Shown: in pieces, positions 1 to 12,200 of the stretch
Layout: every line of letters starts with the position of its first letter
Numbering within the stretch: the first letter of the stretch is position 1
Assembly: GCA_000149265.1 (NCBI GenBank)
Contig: CH002988.1
Span: forward strand, 96,530 to 160,529
Direction: 5' to 3'
DNA from: Ciona savignyi
Lineage: Eukaryota > Chordata > Ascidiacea > Phlebobranchia > Cionidae
DNA: 64,000 nucleotides
The notes under the pieces: model-generated
What the model saw: only the letters and a program-made list of their open reading frames with translations
Database searches by the model: none
What the model was told of the DNA's origin: nothing
Program-made: the position numbers and the translations under genes

Positions 1-3000
1 AGATTTGTGAAGGCAGAAAACGCTTTTCCAAGCAGGCATCATAGCTGTTATATGTACCTCAAGCACCTCTAACTTAACACTTATTACTGTATAAAGAATA
101 GAATTGTCCCAATATTGAAAAAAAATATGTATAGTTAACCGAGTTTAACTGCTAAACAGGTAATGCCAAAATATTAATATAAGGGTTATTTCACACTAAG
201 GTTTGTTTTAGATGGCTTGATTAAGAGGCATCTAGGTCAAATCAAAATAACAAGTTTTAATAACCGGTTTCATGGCCATAAGTTTTATTCTTTAAGAAAT
301 GATGAGCAATTGTCTGCCATGATTGGTGCTTCCACTCTCGATACAAATCAACACTGGAAAAGTGGTGCAGTATGTCTGGGCATCTGTGGATAATTAAATC
401 AGTAATGCACAAACTGCTGTGGTCAAAAATATGCGACTGTATGTCAAGTTGTTTCACAGACATTTCTATTACACAGCAAAATTTGATGCGAATCAATAAA
501 AGTAGTGAGTTTAACTTACTGCAATAACTCTGGTACCACTGCGGTGTTAGGTTTTGAATAAAGTATTTCAATGATTAAATCTGCGATTTATCCCTCAATA
601 CTCTTCATTACTTGTACCATTCTATGATATATACCCCACAGCTTGGTACAAAATTCTATTATAAATCATTATGCAGAAGTTAAGTAGTAACAAATCTTGT
701 GTTAATAACAGCAAACATTATGTGGACAATATTTGTTTTACTTTTTTATTCAATACAGGCAGAGATTGGCATAGAAGCTGTTACTTCCTATTAATATTTA
801 CTCTATATGTTCTTAATATGCCTAATTTTTTGGCAAAATGTCAGCTGGGGAAATAGATTCTGCTTCAAGCAATTGTTGGTCAATGATGATTAGATAGAAA
901 AAAGTATATGGATAGAAAATATATTAAGATAATTGGTAATTACCGTTTTAACAGTTGATGAAAAGAAAGGAGTTTCTTGTTATTTCCAAACATGGATCTT
1001 GATGTTTCTACTGATTGTGCATCATGTAGACCTGGGTATGGAAGAATGTTAGTTTATGTGACAAAGCATGTAAGGGTATTTATGGATGTTGTGCAAAACA
1101 TGCAATCATGATACAATGGACTCATCTTACTGCAATGAATTGTAGTATAGTGACGGAAAATGTTATAAATATTGTAATGGAAAAACATGGAATTATATAA
1201 AAAATTATATTTCGACACGTATATCGAAAGTACAGCATTACCTTAAATTCCAGTAAAACATTTATTTATAATTGATTTTTTAATTTAAGACAGTTTAAAT
1301 GATTTGAAAAAGTGTGATCATAGTAGAATTTCTAAATTATTCAAATTACAATTCATATATAAATTTACAACAATGACATTAAACAAAGTTTACTGACCAT
1401 CAATTTTAGGAAATGATGCCAGTATAACCACATGCAAATTGCTGAGAACCCTTGAAAAATAAGTTTCCAGATTTTGGTCGAGTTTTTCCAGCGCAGTTTT
1501 CCTTCCAGTGGAAGATGAGTCACTCGACACAGCCACAATGTTGGATGAACCCTGTGTGAATTCGGCAGCAATTTTCGCCAATTCGTTTGGTGAGTATAAT
1601 GCGGGACATTGACCTGCAAACATGTTTCAAATTGGATATTAAAATGAGAACACAAAATGCACGGAAACCCTTAGTTTTCAATAAAACAGCAAGGCCAATC
1701 TTAGTAAATAAATACACACTTTGTAGATTTTTCTGTTGCCATCTTCAAATAAAATTGGCTTATTTTATTTTATTTTTCTTTCCATCAATTGCAATAAACA
1801 GAGACAGATAAGTAATTATAAAAATTATAGGAATCAGATCAGGTAATAAACGGTATAACAAAAATTGGTATAGTAGAATAAAAAGCAATAATAGAACCAA
1901 TGCAAAAGCGTTATGCAATTTTAGATAATTTTATGCTCACAGAAAAAATTTTGAAATAACAAATTCTTGTACATCAACATCACATAGACCATTTTCAAGG
2001 ATAAGATAGAAACCAGTTGTTTGCAAATTTGTCTACATAATGTTGATGTCATTCAACATTATATTTCTTTGGTAAACTTTTATTGGAAGTAGTTTTTATA
2101 CTTTTCATAATTTAATCCTAAATAACTTTTTACCACTTTGCACTAGAGCGCATATATCATCAAGAGATTCATGATGAGTCGAATATGGTTCGTCCAACAC
2201 GAGAATGACTGGTCTGTCCCTCACACCAGCATCAAAGCTTGCATCCTTAATCAACCTGAAAGAGAGTTGTTGGGACATTTTGAATTTGTGTGTATTCTAT
2301 CAAATAAGGTGAACACAGTCATAATGAAGCTAACTATAGTGAGGGAAGGGGAAAGGCAATAAAACTTCTTAATTTAAAGGGACATTGCAACTAATAATTA
2401 AATTAATATTACTGCTGCTTAAGGCTGATGAAAAAAACGGACTAGATGAAAAATACAAGTCAAAGAAAGGGCTTTTTTATATCGAGATTGTGGACAGTGC
2501 TAAAATGGATTCTTGCATATTAATAGTCTCAGCATGTTCCCCCTCCAGGAGATAAGCATGAATATCCTGTAGTCTGTTTGTATGTAGAAAATATCCAACG
2601 ATTGCAATTAGCTAAAAGAAGTTGTGTACAAATAGCACATCCTGGAGTCAAAAAATAAGTATTTATACCAAACACAGTTTAACACTTACTTTCTGAGCAT
2701 GCCTCTCTGGTTTAGTTCTTTTGGCGATGGATTAAAATTTTCCGTTGAGAAAATTTTGGAGCCTGTTAGATGTGCTACAATACGCGTCAATGATTTTCGA
2801 CCAGAAAATCTTGATGTGGAAAGCAGCAAAGCATGTCCGTTACGCTTCAATGACATTGATCGGGATAATCGGGCAGCGTGGCGGACAGATTGGGTGAAAA
2901 ACACCAAATCCATGGGTTTCTCTGACACTGAAAAAAAAATACATTTAAATGACATACGGTGTGTATGGGATAATGAAAGGCATTTTAACAGACATTAGAG

Positions 3001-3200
3001 TTTTATTTTTAAATCATAATTACAATCGCAACATCCACCCACCCTTATTGTACACATTGAGACACATGGAAAGAGTCTTCTGATAGTTGCGCCTCAGTGC
3101 TTTCCACATATCCCTCCAACGTGGCACCTTGACCGAGCGCACTTGATAAAATGCTCTTGCTGAATAGAACTGACGTGGCCTCCTCATTTGGTTGTAGAAC
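1..3200 (-). CDS. DNHD1: DNHD1-like: AAA4 module exons
   Basis: Exons at 3043-3200 (or 3056-3200), 2690-2927, 2134-2255, 1394-1613, 265-416 and 1-44. The 2690-2927 exon carries the AAA4 start (MDLVFF, then GHALLLSTSRFSGRKSLTRI). The P-loop Lys and Gly spacing of the canonical GVGGSGKQSLTRL is lost. The 2134-2255 exon holds Walker B (VILVLDEP) and ends in ALVQSG, matching the canonical NDLLASG. The 1394-1613 exon has CPALYSPNEL and NLHVVILASFPK, the AAA4 signature NLHVVLCFSP. The 265-416 exon has CPDILHHFSSVDLYREW, equivalent to FPALVNCCTIDWF. The 1-44 exon begins with MMPAWKSVFCLHKS and is cut by the window edge. The stalk coiled coil should follow outside. The intron at 417-1393 shows nothing recognisable. 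Confidence 0.8.
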
Positions 3201-6200
3201 CTGATGTTATGGAAAAGAAATGCGAAAAAACTTAGAAAAAAAGAAATTATACAATGAAAAAATGTAAGTAATGCACATTGAAGAAAATTACGGCTGATAT
3301 CAATATCTAAGTGACAACTTGAAACTACTCACTACCTGTCAAGTATTATTCAAGAACATATATTTGTCATTTGCATTCTGGTTAGCTTAAAGCTCCATGC
3401 TAACATACTACTATACAAGAAAATACTTATTTTTAAAATTGTAATGTTATTTTGTTACCATGACAAGCTACAACGTTTTTGGTTTTTTCATTTTTTCCAA
3501 CTTTTATAAATCAATTATGTTTATTTTATAAAATTCTGTCTTTTAAAGCAGAAATACTATATTATAAAAATTAATTCATAAAACTAAGCCAAGTTTTTCA
3601 CTACCTGTCCCAAGGAAATGAGCGGTCCTGACAAATCAGCAGCAACAGCCGCATCATCGATCAACCCCGGCATGAAGGTCACTCCGAGCTTGGCTCCTCC
3701 TGGACGACTCGGTTTTCCCACCTGTGGTGAGGCATCCGACTTATCCATCTTCTTCCGATGATCCTTTGATCCGGAGGAAGGATGGATAGCTGTATCTGTG
3801 GAGGGAAGATCAATATTTTAATTGCGTTAACCGGAATGTTTTTTGTATCTGTGTGGAGATTAAACAATCTAAGGAGTTGGATATTTTATCCATACAGGTG
3901 AGGAAATGCAGGGGCATTGGAACTTGGCATTTGCCTGAATACAGAAACCCCACAGTTATATGGGAGCCATATGACTCCACTACATTGGAGCACTATCCTT
4001 GCTCAGGGACACAGCCAAACAGAATAATAATAAGCGTGGCCTTGAACCTTAACGTAAAAATGATTATTTTAAGTTTTGGATTAAAAGTTACTAACTTAGC
4101 CTAATGCCAAACCTTATATCGGGGGCTGGTGAAGAAAGTATCGCTAGAAATTAATCAGCTATATAAAAAAATAAAGATATTAAAGGGCAATATTTATTAC
4201 CTTATCCTGATGATGTGTGTTGATGTAAAAAAGAAATGCTTACTTGTCTATAGTTTTTTTAAGGATTATGCCATAGTCAAATCTAGTCCAGCATACCTGC
4301 AAACCGAGCAGTGTGCACAGGTTCCTGTCCAGTTTTGCTTGTAGCGGATGACGATGTAGTTCCACTTGTGCTTGGTTGGGTGGAAGTTGTGCCACTTTCG
4401 AACACTGTAACCAAGGTAGTTAGTAGGAATGTATATGAAACAAATAAACTCACTTTGTAGAATATAATGCATAAGGTTAAAGGAAATTCTAAGCAAGAAG
4501 ATATTATGGTATGTTTCATTTTACAGTTTCTCACACAATCTCATCTTGGTAATAATGGAATTAACATTGACAACTGTTTAATCATATTAAAAGAACTATT
4601 TAGCATTACGCATAAAGTTTAAACTGGTTTTAATTGCATTATACAATGCAGCTACAGTGTAAAATTATATTTTTCTAGGTATATAAAGTCTCAATATGGA
4701 CTTTTATTAATTCCATTGCCAATGACTGTTCACATAAAATCTTTTAATACAAGAAATTGGTGTGAAGAAGCTGTATCGATATTACCTGTAACAAGATTCT
4801 ATTCGAATAGAGATTAAAGGATATTCTATTTGAAAAAGATACTTTTGTTAGGTGAAACTAGAATGAACGGAAAAAAAAGGTTCTTTATCACAAGCATTTG
4901 TCAGATTACCTTAAGCCCGTTGGCAGGTTACCGAAGTTATTACAGTGGGATGTATATGATTAAGACCAGCAACTAACTAGTTTCAAAGTCATCAAGTATA
5001 CACATTGAAAGAAGTATTATTCTATAATGTACATACCAGATTCGAGTTCGGTTGTATAGCCGGTGACCGCTGATCTGGTGTCATCATCCTCTGTCACTAC
5101 AGTATTAGCATGCGATGTATAGTCATCGGATATGACAGTCTCTCTATACAGTGCTTGTGTGGGGGAAGTCCCACTGGTGTCCTCGTCAGCAGAGGGGCAT
5201 GTGGAAGGCATTTGGATGTGGATTGCTGGAAAATATGACTCATATTATACAACCTCTTTTTTGTAACATACACCTGTTTGTCTACGAACAAAATGTGTGC
5301 TAACCCGGCGGCATTAGGAACTTTAGTGACATTTATTTAATCCAGTGTAATTACCTACATCAAATGACACCACATACTTTTATATAATTCCACACCAAAT
5401 AGCTTTCACAACCCCCATAATTTGTTATAAATTAGTTCCTGATGATTATCTGCCAAGTTCTAGCAACTGACCACACAACATTTGACTAATGGGATCTCTT
5501 GTGAATATGCAATAAAATTATAAAACTATAATATACCATTGGCAACATGCATCTTACAAAGAATCATTTTAGTGCACAAAATACCTGTGGATGCACTTGT
5601 TTGAGATCTCACAGCAGATCCACCGGTTGTTGATACAGCTTGAATTGTGGAATCAGATACCTCACTGGCTCCATACACATTCTTGGAAATAAAAACATAA
5701 AATATACAATTCTCTACTGGTAACTGGTGAGGGAAATCTATGTGTTGGAGAATTTAAGGTGATTACTGTCAGACAACCAAGTTTCAACAGCTTTATAGTG
5801 CATTTTATACATTGATTTAATTTTTTAAAAACATAACATTATTTTCTGGGTTGGAGAAATGTCCTGCTTAGGCCAAAGGTGGATGAGACTCAGATTAGCT
5901 TTAAATGGATAAACTAAAGAGTTAATTTTGGTAACCAATTTTTTTAACACAAATTGTGAAGCTAATATAGAAGTTTACATTATGAGACCCTTACATGATG
6001 AGAAAAAAAATCTCAAATACATTATCAGACACCTAAAATTCCATTTAAGGCAGAGTTCAGTTACGTTCACAAATAATTTAAACAAAGCCGTAATCCAATA
6101 TTGTTTTTTTGTATCAAGTTGTTTTTCTTTTATCTCATATTCATATATCAATAACATATACCCAGTGACCAACAGTAGAGAGTTTTTTTTCACAAAACAA

Positions 6201-9200
6201 GTTATTTAAGTTATTATTTGTGTTACACAACATATATACCTGATTATCATTGTCCAATACATCCAATGGTATCCGATTACTGGAACTGGAAACACTGTTT
6301 CTTTCATCATCATCAATAATGGAAGGATCTTGTTCGGAGCTCACCACATCTGAGTCTAAACGCTGTCAGCATGAAAGTGAAATTTGTTAAAATTATTGCC
6401 TGTGTGTTATGGATACTATTAAAAAAGTCTTTGAATTGCAATATACAAAAAGGATTCTAATGCTAATCATCTCTGTAGGTAGAAAACGACAGCATATTGT
6501 CACAGGCAATCTTTAGAATACCTTGTTAGGTTAACTCTATCCTTTTAGTATTTGTGTTACGCTACTATTGTTAAATGATTATTTAGTTTTTATTGTGGTA
6601 GGCCTGGTAGGTTGTTAATATTCAAACTTAAAACTAGGGATACTATGTATGAACTTACTTTTGTACTTAATACCTCAGTAAAACAATCAGTGTACTAAAT
6701 TACAAAACTAAAAAAAGGAAAAGAGACAAGAATAATTCAGCTGTCAGCTCCATACATAATATTGCAATTACACAAATACTGTGTCAATATTGAGGATAAC
6801 TTTGCAATGTTGTATTTTATACAACATTGCAAAGTTAGTCTGAATGTGACTTTCTGTCTTGGTTGGTTACTGATCAGAGATTATTATAGATACAATAAAT
6901 TCTTTGATATCAGGATTATGAGCATGGTTATCTGTAAATTCGCTGTTGTGACAATCATGCTATGTCATGAATCGTGATTGTGATATGAAACCTCCAAACA
7001 CAGCACAAAAGGATTGATTCTAAACATCGATTCAATTTAAAGGCTCTTTTAAAATAGAAAATACTTATAAACACACTGGACTTACTTCGGCAACAAAAGT
7101 GTGATACTTGGCATAAACACAAATATCTTAAAATGTTGTTATTTAAAGGATGAAGTATTAAAGATATTAGTAGAACTCCATCTTACAATATTTTCGCTCT
7201 CCCCTTCCATTGAGGACTGAATATAACCGGATGAGCTTCCCTCGGATGAGTACGTCTGTGATGAACCAGCTGATGGGACAGGAGTCTTGATTATCCGGAC
7301 TTTCTCCACCGTCGGAGAAGCTGGTCGCTCATCTTTGCCTAAGAAGTGAAGTTGCGATAAAATACACAGATAAAGAGATAATCAACAGAGTTAGGTAGAG
7401 CATACCTTAAATCTATTATCAAAAAAATTGCTTTTGGTAAAACTATTATTAACAATTAATATTGTTTTTTTTGGTGGTCAACGTGAAGCAATATAATAAG
7501 CGTGAATATAACTATATACAAGTATATATTGTTAATATATTAAACTGCACTTGCACTTGAGCTTGCAACTTAAGTAGAACTGGTTTAACGCCAACCTGTA
7601 CAGAAATGTTTTTTCATGGTTTCAAACAAGGAGTGGGTCATCCAGTTTCGATCATGGTCGTCCACCAGTCTATCGAAGAAGACCCGACTGCATTCATGCA
7701 GCCACAAGCGAACTATTGTGCGCATCATAATCGGCACTCCACTGTTGGTACTTCCACCTTCACCTGTGGGTTATTTGATATGAAGAAGAGTTTGAAAATT
7801 GTTGACAGAAATGCTTCATTCTTAGGATGGCAATAGAGGATATCTATTAGCAATAGCAAAGCATAATAAAATAATTTCCTGGAAGACATTCATGCAAAAT
7901 ATATATTCTTCGAAGATGACATTACTTCTCCAAGTTAGAACAATCATGCATGAAGCCAATTAGATGTTCAAACTAAGATATTACGCTATGTAAGTAAAGT
8001 ATATATATTTTTTTAAATACTTTTTTTACTTATATTATTTTTTTTGTGTAATGTAGTTTACCCCATCCAGCTGCATTAGCTCTTATTCTTCCAACTTGCT
8101 TTCCAGCTCCTGGTCTCTTCATCTGGTTGGCTCCTCCTCTCCTTCGAAGCGGTATCGGCCGCCCTCGAGCACGAGGAGCCAGCAAGAACAATCCCTGGAT
8201 GCAGAGGAATTATTTAAAAATTAAGTCTTTCATTGATCATAAATGACACCAAATAAAAAGTCGATTAGAAATTTATTTTTCAAAAACGGCAAGAAATATA
8301 TATATCTAGAGGATAAAAATGAAAACGTACAATCTTATTCCAACAGGGGCTGTCTAATTTGAAATGGTTGTATACAACAACCAAATTATGTTTCAAAACC
8401 AAATTCTGTCACCTGCATTATATGAGAGATATCATGGAGAGAGAATATGTAGTGAGGTTGCCATGGTGAGGGTTTCAGGTGAGCTTGAATCGTGGAATAG
8501 AGATCATATGCACCAGCAATTATCGCCTGAAAATCAATTACATATAATTTTCAATTTTGACTTAAGTTCTGCTGTTTCTGGTTGAAACTAAGACAGAGTT
8601 AATCTTATGGCAATTATGGTCATTTGCATACATTAGACATATCCAAATAAGACATCCTGTAAATAATATATGGCTGTCTTACATTTAAAGGCATTCAAGC
8701 ATATTATATCTGTTAAGATGATATTATTACTGTTACAGTATTCTAAGCTGGCATTACCTGTGAAAGGTCATAATGTCGAACCAATGAATATGCGGGAAAT
8801 TCTTCCAACCACGACTGAACCGCATCATGGTAGATGCTCAATATTGTTTCCTTGCTCGGCTGGGGACATAGGTAAAGTGAATTTTAAGCCAATTTGAAAT
8901 AGAATGGGCAGACAATTTTAGGGTATTGCTTTTTAACATGATCATATAAATTAATATATTATGGTAATCATTTCGCTAAATTATTATTTTTTTTATGCGT
9001 ATATAAATAAATATTTTTAGCTTTTACAAATGCTAAGAATTTACTTTAAGAATTATGATATAACTACAACCAAAATAATTTAAATAAAAATTAATATGGA
9101 TAAAATTTGACACGGTAATACATTTCAGTAAATTATAACTTAAAACATATACCTTCAAGAAATGTAGAACCACAAAGTTCCGTGCGAGAGAGGGTTGGAG

Positions 9201-12200
9201 GGTGTGTCTCGCTTGCCCCGATCCTGTCCCCGGGACCCCGGGTGTTTGACAAGTTGCTATGAACGCAATATCTCGATCCAACGATTTGAATAACAACCGT
9301 TCATGCTCGTATACTCCTTTGAGGGAAAGTACCTGAAAATAATCAGTCGGCATTAAAACTATTTTAAAGATTAATAATTTGTGTTGCATGAGACAGGGTT
9401 GGAGCAACACTTAACACTGTTATTCTTCACACATTAATAGCAGGTGGTGGGTTGAGTACATGCAAACTTTTGGTTGATGGTTAAACTTTCTGGTTAATGA
9501 ATGAACTATTCCCACTAGTTTTAGAGCAACATATTTAGACACAGACCTCGTTTATGGCCACAGTTGTAAAACCAGAATTCTTTGGTCTGTTAAAAGGTGT
9601 AAGACACAGTGTAGTGGTGTCTTCTGTATATGAAATATTTGGTCGCTATAAACACTCTGTTTTATCTACCTGTCTAAGCAACTCCAGTGTGGGTTGCACA
9701 GGTGGTTGCTGTGCAAGCTCCGACTTCAAGGAAGCAGTGCACGATACGTCATCGATGAAGAATATCGAGTGACGCTGTTCAACCGTCCGAGCAGCCATTA
9801 TAGCACTAGGGTGCGCCATTAAGCCAAAGTTGTGCTGCTTTAAGGATGGAGAAGCCTTAGTTTCAATCAATCGTTGGAAGTGAGCAGCAGTCAGCCCTGG
9901 AATGCACAAATTGTTCGAGTTAAACTTCGTTTCACCAAATAATTCAATAAATTCAACGATTAACCACAAGAGATTGATCCCACAAAATGTTTAACAATCC
10001 CCACCAAACTTAACCACACTACAAATGTATTGGGTTTATGTACTTCCACAAAACCCACCGCGTGACATAGATATTTGTATCATTTCCAAGTCCGGTGTCA
10101 TCAAGCTCTTAACAAGACTTGACTTTCCACATCCGGGCTCTCCCACAAGGAGAATGGACTTCTGGAAGCGAAGGAGTAGAGATGAGAAGTAAGCGTACCT
10201 CTCCATCTGTCAATTAAATATTTGATAAAAAAATAATATATTGTATGCGTATTTTAAAATTTAAAAAAAAAAAATTGTAATATTTGTAATTTTACTGCTG
10301 GTATGCTGAAACAACACAACTATGAAAGCATCTGGCAAATGAATGCAGGAAAGTGCTTTAGGAATTACAAACCAGAAATCAACGTTATTTTTTAGTCCGT
10401 CGTCAACATTTGTCGAAAAATTGTTGGATTCTGATGCTTCATTCACACAAGTATTAACTCCACTGTGTCACTAAAGACAGCAAACATTCGATATGTTGAT
10501 TTTAAATTTATCATTACAAATAACACTAATGTCTAATTGCAATAACAGTCACTCAATCCCTTGTTTTCCACTCTTAAAATATAAATATTCTTTCCAATTT
10601 CGTATCTCTGTACCTAAAACTGTACTAAAGCTTCATCAGCCACTGACCTGGTGCACTGGTATGTATGACGTGCCATTGGGCAACATGACACGAGATCTCA
10701 GGTCAATCTTGTCTTCCCATAATGTAAATCTACCGAACTCATCATCCACAAAATAATCAAACACAGTTTCATAAGGAGGAAAGTCTATGTCATGTCTGAA
10801 AAAATAGAGTCTATCAAATGATCATATAATAATTAGGAAAAATTACATTTGATTGCGTCTAATGGCACTTACCTGACTTAGTCCTATATTAAAATAATAA
10901 TAATCAAACACCAAGTTACTTTCAATCCAGTTGATTTAAATAGATGGATTAAAACAGTTCAAACATACCAACATACAGTATGCGGTAATACACTGCAAAC
11001 TGAGTGTGGCCACTTGGTAATCTAAATTTTAACTTTATTGTAGCGATTGTCAATTTCCCATACACTGTATAAAAACGAGGATTCTATCCTAACTGACAGA
11101 GTCATATTGAGAAATCTCTAACTTCCTGAAACATAGGGCGTATATTGCCATCTACCTTGATTTCCCGAGTGCATCGCGAATATACTGGTCAAACATAGCC
11201 ATACTATCTTCCAGTAGATGGCCACCAAATGCCCATACAAATGCGAATCCAAAGAAATTGGTCGACATTTGGTGATGCGAGTCAGGTACAACTTCGTCCA
11301 ACCGTGACCGAACACTACTTTGTCGAGTCGCACTCGACTGGGTATCGTCTTTTGACTCATCGGAATTTGATTTTCCCGATCTGAAATTATAATACTGATT
11401 TCTACTGAAAAGGAAATTTTAAAATAAAATAAAATCAACTTCACAATGAAAATTTTCATCAAAAAAACTGTTCAAAGGAATTTTTTTAACTTTGATATGG
11501 AAATCTTCTAAACGTGAGTAACCACATTCACCTGTTAATTGTGACATCATCATTTTCATTGTTTTGTTCGAACAAGTATCTCCTCATGGAGTGGGCATCC
11601 AAGCACGAGGACAGGATGGACAAAAACGAAGTTACTTCATGGATACCCGGGGTTCTTGAGTGGTTGCTCTGAAATTCAAGAAAATTACATTTTATGTAGT
11701 CAATACTATGAATAAACCTTTGCATTCTATAAGTAATATAATCAGTACTATAAGTAATATAATCAAAAAGTCCATATTTAACAGGGTTATTACAAATTCT
11801 ATAAAACTTTTTGCAATTTAAGAATAAAAGTGCAATGTAATTACACCTAATACATTACATCAGAGTTTTTAACTTATGTGCCATGGCAAGTTAATTTCTT
11901 TCATAAAGGAATTTAAGTAACATACAACACAAGTGTGCCATTAGGTTTTTACATGTGTGTAGCAAAGGAGTAACCTTATAGTAATAATGTAAATTTATCC
12001 TTGTAAAACCAAGTTTTTTTTCATTGTGATAACATTATGATGGTGTAGTATAAGCAAATCAGAATTAGTTGTTATAAACATTAATTTAAACTTTGTGTTT
12101 TAAATACGGGTGAGTAAATCCTAAGAACATTTCATAAAAAGTAAGGAACCTGCTGCGCGTTGTCCAGCCCAGCTGTGAGCACACTTCCATTCTGCTGAGC

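Noticed and set aside
6797..6837. MicroRNA precursor
   Set aside because: The stem is only 19 bp and the loop 3 nt, and pairing does not extend beyond, unlike animal pre-miRNAs.
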